The notes below the pieces were generated by a model. The model saw nothing but the letters and a program-made list of their open reading frames with translations. It was not told where the DNA came from and did no database searches. From Pyramidobacter sp. (GTDB lineage: Bacteria > Synergistota > Synergistia > Synergistales > Dethiosulfovibrionaceae), in assembly GCA_017940445.1 (NCBI GenBank), contig JAGAYQ010000335.1, positions 1 through 5,097 of the forward strand: a stretch of 5,097 nucleotides of DNA, given 5' to 3'. Below, in pieces: positions 1 through 5,097 of this stretch (its first letter is position 1; every line of letters begins with the position of its first letter). Both the position numbers and the translations under genes were made by a program.

Positions 1-1671
1 CAGCAGGCCCGTGTCATAGCAGAACGCGAATGGGATGACGAAAGCAAGGAAACCAAGACTGCACGCAGCCCATCCTGTCTTGTTGGGCGAATCTTCAGCG
101 ATGGAAGCAGCCGCATAAGCAGCGAGAGCCACTGGAGGCGTGATGTTGGAGATGATCGCGTAGTAGAACACAAACATGTGAGCCGCCATCGGATCGAATC
201 GAAGCTGACCAAGAGCGGGAACGCTCAGCGATGCCGCAAGAATGTACGCGCTCGTTGTAGGCAGCCCCATGCCAAGGATCAGGCAGACAACGGCAATAAG
301 GATCAGGGTCAGAACAGGTACGCCGCCTGATACTGAGAGAACGGCGCTGACGATCTTGGGACCGATGCCAGAAAGCGCAACAGCACCGAGAACGAAGCCA
401 GCGGACGCGCATGCAGTGCAGACAACGGGGATGCCCTTCGCACCGTCGTGTATAGCCTTGAGGATGCCAACGGGCCCCATACGGCGCTTGGGGTTGGGAA
501 GCGAGACGAGCCACGCAAGCACGATGCCCCAGGCTGCCGATTTCTGTGCCGTGAAGCCGACAAGAAGGAGGACGATGAGCAGGATGATCGGCGACATCAT
601 GTAAATGCGCTTAAGGACGTAAGACTTCTTAGGAAGCTCATCCTCGTTCAGTCCCTTGAGTCCGTCACGCTTTGCCGTAAGATGGATCATGACGAGCACA
701 GCGGCATAGTAGAGCAGAGCGGGAAGAAGTGCGGCGATAACGACCTTGCTGAACTGTACGTTCAGGAACGAGGCCATGACGAACGCTCCGGCTCCCATGA
801 CGGGGGGCATGATCTGACCGCCGGAACTGGCGACAGCCTCGACCGCGCCCGCAAAATAGGGCTTGTAGCCGATGCGCTTCATCAGCGGGATCGTAAACGT
901 TCCGGTGCCGTACACGTTGGCAACAGCCGAGCCCGAGATCGAGCCGAAAAGGCAAGAGCTGACGACGGCAATCTTGGCGGGACCGCCGGCCTGCGTACCG
1001 GTGAAGGCCTGAGCGAACTCCATGAAATATTCGCCGACGCCGCTGTTTTCGAGGAATCCGCCGAAGATCAGGAAGATCATGACGATCGTCGCGGAAACAC
1101 CAAGCGATGATGAGTAAATACCCTCATCAAGCAGGTACATCTCCTCAACGAGCTGCTTGTAGGCTTCTTTGAAGCACAGCCAGACGTTCTCCGAGATCGA
1201 AGCGAGTCCGTTCTGGGTGGCGATATCGGTCATCTGGTAGTACATGCAGTAGCCCATGAATGCCAATGAGACAAGGATGATGGGGAAACCGACAGCGCGG
1301 CGCGTGGCCTCGATCAGAGTGAGGATGATGATCGTTCCGAGCACAAGCTGGATCATGGTTACCTCGTCAACGCCTGCCATGCGCTCGACGATTTCATTGT
1401 AATTGAACATGATATAGAAGCCGGGGACCGTCGAAATGATCGCCAGGAGCCAGTCGTACCAAGCCACGGAGGTCTTCGGGCTGCCGTCTTTGCTCTCAAA
1501 CATCGGATACACGACGTAGACCATGGGCAGGACCCACGTCAGATGGATCGCGCGCTGCAGATACGCCTCGAACGCGCCGAAAATAGCGGTGTAAAGATGG
1601 AAAATCCCCATCAGGAGCACATAAAGCCACAGTGCCTTGGAGACAACTCCATCGAGTTTTCTTTTTGTCAT
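1..1671 (-). CDS. TRAP transporter fused permease (DctQM-type, TAXI-associated), 3' end beyond window
   Basis: Fused small-plus-large membrane subunit of a TRAP (tripartite ATP-independent periplasmic) transporter, which moves a solute delivered by a periplasmic binding protein across the inner membrane using an ion gradient. The frame is open for 557 codons from the ATG at 1671-1669 to the left edge without a stop. Fused permeases of this kind are usually about 620-700 residues, so roughly the last 60-140 are missing. The N-terminal third (about 1-150) has several hydrophobic helices, as in the DctQ-like part. The motif LIEATRRAVG (119-128) opens the DctM-like part. Family signatures follow: EGIYSSSLGVSAT (183-195), GGPAKIAVVSSCLFGSISGS (229-248), a segment with AVEAVASSGGQIMPP (276-290), and GMGLPTTSAYILAA (467-480). 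The start is supported by GAGAGG (1683-1688) 11 nt upstream and by the charged MTKRKLDG start before the first helix. It lies 124 bp downstream of the binding-protein gene on the same strand, so the two form one transporter operon. The substrate cannot be read from the permease. Confidence 0.95.
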   Translation of the reverse strand, partial: MTKRKLDGVVSKALWLYVLLMGIFHLYTAIFGAFEAYLQRAIHLTWVLPMVYVVYPMFESKDGSPKTSVAWYDWLLAIISTVPGFYIMFNYNEIVERMAGVDEVTMIQLVLGTIIILTLIEATRRAVGFPIILVSLAFMGYCMYYQMTDIATQNGLASISENVWLCFKEAYKQLVEEMYLLDEGIYSSSLGVSATIVMIFLIFGGFLENSGVGEYFMEFAQAFTGTQAGGPAKIAVVSSCLFGSISGSAVANVYGTGTFTIPLMKRIGYKPYFAGAVEAVASSGGQIMPPVMGAGAFVMASFLNVQFSKVVIAALLPALLYYAAVLVMIHLTAKRDGLKGLNEDELPKKSYVLKRIYMMSPIILLIVLLLVGFTAQKSAAWGIVLAWLVSLPNPKRRMGPVGILKAIHDGAKGIPVVCTACASAGFVLGAVALSGIGPKIVSAVLSVSGGVPVLTLILIAVVCLILGMGLPTTSAYILAASLSVPALGQLRFDPMAAHMFVFYYAIISNITPPVALAAYAAASIAEDSPNKTGWAACSLGFLAFVIPFAFCYDTGLL

Positions 1672-1732
1672 ATTGAGATCAGCCTCTCAGTTCAGAAGTT
1701 GAAGAGCCGCAGAGCGGCATAAGAATTAACAG

Positions 1733-1759
1733 AGAAGGCAGGCCGTGAGCCTGCCTTCT
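1733..1759 (-). terminator. Intercistronic hairpin, probable partial terminator between binding protein and permease
   Basis: A perfect 11-bp inverted repeat (AGAAGGCAGGC, 5-nt loop, GCCTGCCTTCT) lies 36 bp past the stop codon of the binding-protein gene. On the minus-strand transcript it is followed by CTGTTAATTCTT, which is only moderately U-rich, so it resembles a leaky rather than a full intrinsic terminator. The permease start is 62 nt further on and no convincing promoter lies between. The likely effect, known from many binding-protein-dependent transporter operons, is higher expression of the binding protein than of the membrane subunit, by partial termination or by shielding the upstream mRNA 3' end from exonucleases. 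A second small hairpin (GCCGC, AGA, GCGGC; 1706-1718) lies between it and the permease ribosome binding site. Confidence 0.7.
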
Positions 1760-1795
1760 GTTGTTTGGAACCTGATTGTGACGCAACGGTGCAGG

Positions 1796-2791
1796 CTACT
1801 TAGCCGCAACGACATCCTTCCAGTACATTACAGCACCGGGATGGCAGTCAAGGCCCTTCTCGGGAACAGCAGTCTTGGGGTCGAGCTCGGCGATGTCCTT
1901 CACGCCCTTGGCCAGCATCTCGACATTGGTGTACATCGACTTGCAGAGGTCATAGACAACCTTGTCGTCAAGATCGCCGCGGACAACGATGCAGGTGTAG
2001 TCGCCAACGACTTTGACAGGTTCAGCACCGGCGGGTACCGACTTGTAGATGCCGGGGTCGACGTTGAACGTCACAGTGCCAATAGCCTCGCCGACTTTAT
2101 CAAGGGTGGCCTGCTCCATGCCGAGGATGACGACGTCGGTCGTGCTCTCGATCTGCATAACGATCGCGGCGACCTTGCCGACGGAGAAGGCGAAGACGTC
2201 AAGGTGGTTGTCGGCGATCAGGTCAGCGCCGCCGGAGTAGGAAGCATATTCAACGCTGCCGCCCCACTCTTTGAACGCCTTGCGGTAGTCGATGCCGAAG
2301 CCGGCCTCGAAGATGTTCTTGACGACGAACTCAGAGCCGGTGCCGGTCTTCAGAGTCGCGAAGCGGAAGCCGAGCTTCTTGTTGATAAGGTCGTCGACCG
2401 TCTTGACACCGTTCTTCTCGGCAAAATCCTTGCGGGCGATGAAGTAGGTGTACTGCGTGTAGAGGTTGGCAAGCAGCTTGGCGTTTTTGATTTCCTTCTT
2501 GAACGTGCCAAGGTCGGAGCCCTTCTGGGCCACGGCGACCATCGACGTGTTGGAGAAGCCAAGGTCGCACTTTCTCACGTTGGCGTTGATGATGTTGCCG
2601 ACAGCGCCGCCGGTGACGCTGGTAGTGGGCATGATCTCCTTGCTCCACAGATCGGCAAGTTCACCACCGAGAGCGAACCAGTTGCCGCCGGGAGGGCCCG
2701 CCATAAACTTGAGCTGCGAAGGCGTGTCGGCCAGCGCAGTTCCAGCGATGACTGTGGACATTACAACACAGAGCGCCAGAAACTTTTTCAT
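1796..2791 (-). CDS. TAXI-family TRAP transporter solute-binding protein
   Basis: Periplasmic substrate-binding subunit of the TRAP system encoded just downstream. The 331-residue length is normal for the family. Residues 1-21 are a classic Sec signal peptide: MKKF, a hydrophobic core, then AGTALA with predicted cleavage before D22. Mature-protein hallmarks of the TAXI class are the GPPGGNW glycine-rich loop near the start (32-38), SVTGGAVGNI (58-67), a following DLGFSNTSM segment (76-84), TLKTGTGSE (146-154), which matches the usual GSGTE region, and a C-terminal HPGAVMYWKD (317-326). There is no lipobox: the Cys at 8 is too close to the N-terminus. The ATG at 2791-2789 is set by AGGAGG 9 nt upstream. 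A few TAXI proteins are known to bind glutamate or related dicarboxylates, for example the Thermus thermophilus TTHA1157 structure, but most have unknown ligands and the ligand cannot be assigned here. Transcription is probably from the strong promoter at 2902-2931. Confidence 0.96.
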   Translation of the reverse strand: MKKFLALCVVMSTVIAGTALADTPSQLKFMAGPPGGNWFALGGELADLWSKEIMPTTSVTGGAVGNIINANVRKCDLGFSNTSMVAVAQKGSDLGTFKKEIKNAKLLANLYTQYTYFIARKDFAEKNGVKTVDDLINKKLGFRFATLKTGTGSEFVVKNIFEAGFGIDYRKAFKEWGGSVEYASYSGGADLIADNHLDVFAFSVGKVAAIVMQIESTTDVVILGMEQATLDKVGEAIGTVTFNVDPGIYKSVPAGAEPVKVVGDYTCIVVRGDLDDKVVYDLCKSMYTNVEMLAKGVKDIAELDPKTAVPEKGLDCHPGAVMYWKDVVAAK

Positions 2792-2800
2792 TTGTACATT

Positions 2801-2806
2801 CCTCCT
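2801..2806 (-). promoter_or_regulatory. Ribosome binding site of the TAXI binding-protein gene
   Basis: AGGAGG on the minus strand, a full match to the anti-Shine-Dalgarno core, sits 9 nt before the ATG. An out-of-frame ATG lies between it and the chosen start (2799-2797). The signal-peptide sequence and the spacing make the ATG at 2791-2789 the true start. Such a strong site fits a protein needed in large amounts in the periplasm. Confidence 0.85.
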
Positions 2807-2807
2807 G

Positions 2808-2864
2808 AAAAAATATTAGCTGATTGGGCAATTTCACACGCAACCGTCCCCTTAAATGAATCAG
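2808..2864 (-). other. Possible structured leader of the TRAP operon mRNA
   Basis: The predicted 5' untranslated region of the binding-protein gene is about 100 nt long (from about 2895 to 2792). Within it CTGATT and AATCAG (2864-2859 and 2825-2820) can pair, with GGG and CCC able to pair just inside. The stem is followed by CTAATA and a run of six T (2813-2808) directly before the ribosome binding site. A stem followed by a T-run ahead of a gene resembles a leader terminator or attenuator, but the stem is short, interrupted and has a large loop. I recognise no known riboswitch class here. Confidence 0.25.
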
Positions 2865-2895
2865 GGAACGTCGAGAGAATTCAGCCCTTTCAACT

Positions 2896-2931
2896 TTGAC
2901 AAGTATACTAGTTTTCTCTTGCCTATGTCAA
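2896..2931. repeat. Inverted repeat of TTGACA flanking the TRAP promoter core
   Basis: CTTTGACA (2894-2901, plus strand) and TGTCAAGG (2926-2933) are inverted copies matching at 7 of 8 bases, with 24 nt between them. The right copy is the -35 box of the minus-strand promoter and the left copy lies at about its transcription start. Half-sites placed symmetrically around a -10 box would suit an operator for a dimeric repressor. The palindrome AGTATACT (2902-2909) over the -10 box adds to the symmetry. That this is an operator is inference, and one copy is explained simply by being a -35 consensus. Confidence 0.3.
2902..2931 (-). promoter_or_regulatory. Sigma-70-type promoter for the TRAP operon
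   Basis: On the minus strand a perfect -35 box TTGACA (2931-2926) is followed by an 18-nt spacer and the -10 box TATACT (2907-2902), which matches the consensus at 5 of 6 positions. Transcription would start at about 2895, roughly 100 nt before the binding-protein ATG. Upstream of the -35 box the sequence is very A/T-rich (about 2932-2965), as in an UP element. This is the best promoter in the window and points away from the HAD gene. Confidence 0.8.
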
Positions 2932-2945
2932 GGAGTGATAATTTA

Positions 2946-2971
2946 TTCGAAAAAATTAAATGTTTTTCGAA
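2946..2971. repeat. Perfect inverted repeat TTCGAAAAA / TTTTTCGAA between the divergent promoters
   Basis: Nine-base arms (2946-2954 and 2963-2971) are exact reverse complements around an 8-nt spacer. The element lies upstream of both predicted promoters: about 15 bp beyond the -35 box of the minus-strand promoter, and ending about 25 bp before the -10 box of the plus-strand promoter. It could be a shared operator for a dimeric regulator of both units, or a curved A-tract/T-tract UP-like element. It is too poor in GC to be a convincing terminator. I do not recognise the motif as the site of a named regulator. Confidence 0.55.
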
Positions 2972-2996
2972 CAGTACCATTGGACAAAATATCATG

Positions 2997-3002
2997 TATA
3001 AT
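2997..3002 (+). promoter_or_regulatory. Probable -10 box for the HAD/DUF255 unit
   Basis: TATAAT is a perfect -10 consensus and would give a start near 3009, leaving a leader of about 54 nt before the HAD gene. No good -35 box sits at the normal distance: GTACCA at 17 nt matches at only 3 of 6 positions, and TGGACA (2981-2986) is too close. The promoter may therefore be weak alone and depend on the A/T-rich upstream DNA or an activator. Confidence 0.5.
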
Positions 3003-3010
3003 TTGTGAGC

Positions 3011-3029
3011 CAGACGCCTTCAGCGTCTG
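3011..3029 (+). other. Hairpin at the 5' end of the HAD mRNA leader
   Basis: CAGACGC (3011-3017) and GCGTCTG (3023-3029) form a perfect 7-bp stem with a 5-nt loop. If transcription starts near 3009, the hairpin sits almost exactly at the 5' end of the message, where such stems are known to protect mRNA from 5'-end-dependent decay. It is not followed by a U-run, so it is not a terminator in the plus direction. The ribosome binding site (3051-3054) lies outside it. Confidence 0.45.
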
Positions 3030-3062
3030 CTGCTGGGTAGAACGTTAAATGGAGAAAAGATC

Positions 3063-3710
3063 ATGCTGCGTGGAATTGTGTTTGACTTTGACCTGACGCT
3101 TGTAGACAGCGCTGTTGGGATATGCGGCAATCTCAACGCGCTGGCGGAGGAAAAAGGACTTCGGCCGCTGGAGATTGATGAAGTTCGCCCTACGATCGGA
3201 TGGGCGCTTGTCGACGCCATGCGATCGTTCTGGGGCGATGGTCCGGCTGAATCGGAGTGGCTGCCGCGCTACCGCAGCCTTTTTGTCGAGAGGAACTATG
3301 CCGGCGTGAGGCCTTTTGCAGAGACCACAGCGGCGCTGGAACACTTTCAGCAAACGAATGTTCCCATGGCGATCGCAACCAACCGTCTCGCGCCCGAAGG
3401 AATCGTTCGCGCCGCAGGGCTCGATTCATATTTTCCTGTCATTGTCGGCATCGAGAACATGAGAGCGAAGCCTGACCCTGCGATCGTGCTTGAGGCTCTG
3501 CGACAGCTTGGACTGTCAGCCGAAGAGGGCATTTACGTCGGAGACACCGAGATTGACATGCGCACAGCACTGAATGCCGGCATGACTGCCATCGGCGTGA
3601 CAACGGGGAATCATGATGCGGCTGCTCTGAAAAGCAGCGGCGCTGAATTTGTCATTTCATCATTGAGACAATTACCTGACCTGTGGGAGGATCTTCATGG
3701 AAAAGAATAA
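3063..3710 (+). CDS. HAD-superfamily hydrolase, phosphoglycolate phosphatase-like (subfamily IA)
   Basis: A cytoplasmic phosphatase of the haloacid dehalogenase fold, 215 residues, a normal length for the Gph/PpaX-like group. All four motifs are visible. Motif I is DFDLTLVDS (8-16) with nucleophile D8 and acid/base D10; Leu replaces the common Gly after D10. Motif II is the T-N in ATNR (T106). Motif III is K136 in KPDP. Motif IV is GDTEIDM (160-166) with the Mg-binding acids D161 and D165. The helical cap lies between motifs I and II (about 17-85), as in subfamily IA. The substrate is unknown: phosphoglycolate, pyrophosphate, nucleotides or sugar phosphates are all possible. The ATG is preceded by GGAG (3051-3054) at 8 nt. 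The 3' end overlaps the next gene by 14 bases, so the two are probably cotranscribed and translationally coupled. No regulatory partner is encoded in the window. Confidence 0.93.
   Translation: MLRGIVFDFDLTLVDSAVGICGNLNALAEEKGLRPLEIDEVRPTIGWALVDAMRSFWGDGPAESEWLPRYRSLFVERNYAGVRPFAETTAALEHFQQTNVPMAIATNRLAPEGIVRAAGLDSYFPVIVGIENMRAKPDPAIVLEALRQLGLSAEEGIYVGDTEIDMRTALNAGMTAIGVTTGNHDAAALKSSGAEFVISSLRQLPDLWEDLHGKE
3685..3690 (+). promoter_or_regulatory. Ribosome binding site of the DUF255-family gene, inside the HAD coding region
   Basis: GGGAGG lies 6 nt before the ATG at 3697, within the last codons of the HAD gene. It fixes the start of the downstream gene at an ATG that overlaps the HAD stop codon (3708-3710). 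Ribosomes finishing the HAD gene would pass directly over this site, which supports coupling. Confidence 0.75.
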
Positions 3711-5097
3711 TACACTTTTGAATCCGCTGTTACGCTGGATGGCCGAAGGGCCAATCGAATGGAAACGCTGGAACACGGAGACTCTGAAACGCGCCGGTGA
3801 GCTTGACCGGCCTCTTTGCGTCTGCGTCGTCAGCAGCACAAGCCGCTGGAGCTACGCGATGAAAGAGAACTTCGACGAGCCTGAGATCGTCAAAATGCTC
3901 AACAACGACTTCATCCCCGTGCTTTGCGATACATCCGCCGCGCCGCACCTGACGCTTGCGGCAAAAGCGATGGCTCAGATCATGCTCGGTCATGCCGGCT
4001 GGCCGCTGTTTCTTTTCATGACACCGCAGCGCGAGCCAATCTTTGCGTCGTCGTACATGCCCAAACAAAGCGCTGATTCGCGCGTTCCCGGGCTGCTGGA
4101 CGTGCTGAGACGCATCAAATGGCTCTGGCTGATGAAACGCCCTCAGATCAACGAAGCGGCAAAGAGTTATGCGGTGCAGATGAAGGAGGCTTTATCGCCC
4201 TATACTGCGCCAGTACACAGCAATCTGGCCTCACGAGCGAGCAGTCAGCTTATGGAAGAAGCAGACCGCTCTTATGGCGGCTGGGGAGAAGCTCCGAAGT
4301 TTCCTCAGGCGCCAAAGCTCCTTTTATCTGCGTGGCTGTGCCGCACCATGCCAGACGGAGAAAAAGAGCTCCCTTTCCTGCGACGGACCGTTGCTGCTAT
4401 CTGCTGCGGAGGCTTGTATGACCACTTGGGCGGAGGCTTTCATGATTACTGCCGCGATCGTGAGTGGCTCCAGCCATATCTCGGCAAGCATGCAGGCCAG
4501 AACACGGCACTGCTTGCAGCGCTGCTCGAATGCTGGCGTGTTCTGAAGGATGACGGACTGCTGAATATCATTGAAAGCAGCATTGCCTGGATGCTCAAAA
4601 ATTTAGATAACGGCGAAGGGCTCTTCTTATCCGGTGAAGATCTTTCGCGCTCTGCTGATGTCGATGCTTATTACCTTTGGAAAAAAGGTGATGCTGATGC
4701 TGTTATCAAGTCAGACAGCGCGCTGCTCGGCATGTCGCAGGAGGGGAATTATCCAGATCCGCTCACGCGCAGGCCTACAGGAATGAATCTGCCATTCTGG
4801 GGAGGCTTCTCAGACGCACACTCCAGTCTCGGCGAAGCCGAAGAGCGGCTGAGAGCAGCGCAGAATGCCCGACCTCTGCCCCCGCTTGAAAATAAAGTAC
4901 TGCTGCGTGACAACGCCTGCCTGGCTGCGGTTCTGGCACGGGGGGCCAGACTGGTAGAACGTCCGGAATGGCTTATTGCCAGTGAGAAGATCATGACGCA
5001 GATCGAAAAACGGATGATCCTTGACGGCTCTCTCGTCAACGCACTCTACGACAGCCAGCCGGAAGGGAGTGCGACGCTCGACGATCTGAGCGCCTTA
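3697..5097 (+). CDS. DUF255 / YyaL / SPATA20-family protein with degenerate thioredoxin-like domain, 3' end beyond window
   Basis: The frame is open for 467 codons from the ATG at 3697 to the right edge; family members usually have about 600-700 residues, so the C-terminal part is missing. The N-terminal domain (about 8-145) follows the DUF255 thioredoxin-like pattern: NP-x-x-W start, EIVKMLNNDFIPV (63-75), AGWPLFLFMTP (100-110), then the ASSYMP strand (117-122). The usual T-C-H-W-C-H-V-M active site reads T-S-R-W-S-Y-A-M (48-55), so both redox cysteines are Ser. The second, alpha/alpha-barrel-like region keeps GGWGEAPKFP (194-203) and GGLYDHLGGGF (238-248) with DREWL (254-258), but the following EKMLYD-like stretch reads GKHAGQN (263-269). 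The family's function is poorly known; thioredoxin-like and epimerase-like roles have been proposed from folds only. The frame is intact through all degenerate sites, so it is not an obvious pseudogene. No signal peptide is seen, so the product is probably cytoplasmic. Confidence 0.85.
   Translation, partial: MEKNNTLLNPLLRWMAEGPIEWKRWNTETLKRAGELDRPLCVCVVSSTSRWSYAMKENFDEPEIVKMLNNDFIPVLCDTSAAPHLTLAAKAMAQIMLGHAGWPLFLFMTPQREPIFASSYMPKQSADSRVPGLLDVLRRIKWLWLMKRPQINEAAKSYAVQMKEALSPYTAPVHSNLASRASSQLMEEADRSYGGWGEAPKFPQAPKLLLSAWLCRTMPDGEKELPFLRRTVAAICCGGLYDHLGGGFHDYCRDREWLQPYLGKHAGQNTALLAALLECWRVLKDDGLLNIIESSIAWMLKNLDNGEGLFLSGEDLSRSADVDAYYLWKKGDADAVIKSDSALLGMSQEGNYPDPLTRRPTGMNLPFWGGFSDAHSSLGEAEERLRAAQNARPLPPLENKVLLRDNACLAAVLARGARLVERPEWLIASEKIMTQIEKRMILDGSLVNALYDSQPEGSATLDDLSAL

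Noticed and set aside
448..1110. A 220-codon plus-strand open frame, plus shorter frames at 95-604
   Set aside because: All are opposite or out-of-frame shadows of the TRAP permease. Their translations are charged and low in complexity, while the minus-strand frame shows continuous family motifs.
1745..2899. A 384-codon plus-strand open frame
   Set aside because: It lies antisense to the TAXI binding-protein gene, whose signal peptide, ribosome binding site and family motifs are clear. The long opposite frame follows from codon bias (few antisense stops), and it lacks a ribosome binding site and recognisable domains.
2946..2971. The TTCGAAAAA inverted repeat as a bidirectional transcription terminator
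   Set aside because: The genes on both sides are transcribed away from it, so nothing needs to end here, and the stem has only two G-C pairs.
2981..3002. TGGACA as the -35 box of the plus-strand promoter
   Set aside because: Only 10 nt separate it from TATAAT, far short of the 16-18 nt needed.
3193..3486. Repeated CGATCG palindromes (3193, 3222, 3370, 3481; others at 1083, 2161 and 4455)
   Set aside because: Four copies in the HAD gene are somewhat more than chance, but they fall in ordinary codons (GCG ATC, CGA TCG) without regular spacing. They are best explained by codon and base composition, unless a genome-wide count shows HIP1-like enrichment.
4678..4695. A run of six A followed by GGTGATGCTGATGCTG in the DUF255 gene, a possible slippage or frameshift site
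   Set aside because: The frame reads AAA AAA GGT, so the heptamer is not in the phase needed for canonical -1 slippage. The main frame continues uninterrupted for over 400 nt. The short GATGCT repeat is too small to matter.

Overview
The window reads as an ordinary bacterial chromosome segment with about 50-55% GC, dense genes and a good AGGAGG-type ribosome binding site. It holds two divergent two-gene units that face away from a regulatory gap at about 2792-3062. A TAXI-type binding protein paired with a fused TRAP permease is common in anaerobic and marine bacteria. The combination would fit Synergistota or Desulfovibrio-like lineages, but this is a low-confidence inference: no RNA gene or lineage marker is present.

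Left half, minus strand: the promoter at 2902-2931 (TTGACA, 18 nt, TATACT) drives a TAXI-family periplasmic solute-binding protein (2791-1796). A hairpin at 1733-1759 follows, and then a TRAP fused permease (from 1671, running off the left edge with 557 residues visible). Together they form a complete type of secondary uptake system whose binding protein captures a small, probably anionic solute in the periplasm and hands it to an ion-driven membrane permease. The intercistronic hairpin looks like a partial terminator that would make more binding protein than permease.

Right half, plus strand: a HAD-superfamily phosphatase of the phosphoglycolate phosphatase type (3063-3710) overlaps by 14 bases the start of a long open frame (3697-5097, 467 codons, running off the right edge). 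That frame belongs to the DUF255/YyaL/SPATA20 family, which has an N-terminal thioredoxin-like domain and a C-terminal alpha/alpha-barrel-like region. The two genes look translationally coupled.

The most unusual item is the DUF255-family protein. Its thioredoxin-type Cys-His-Trp-Cys motif is replaced by Ser-Arg-Trp-Ser, and the normally conserved EKMLYD-like segment of the second domain is also lost, while the surrounding family scaffold is kept. It may be a redox-inactive, repurposed member. The shared intergenic region also deserves attention: it has a 9-bp perfect inverted repeat (TTCGAAAAA, 8 nt, TTTTTCGAA) between the two promoters, a second inverted repeat built on the TTGACA box, and potential leader structures on both transcripts. 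I saw no mobile element, CRISPR array, tRNA or rRNA, and no gene-free stretch above 300 bases.
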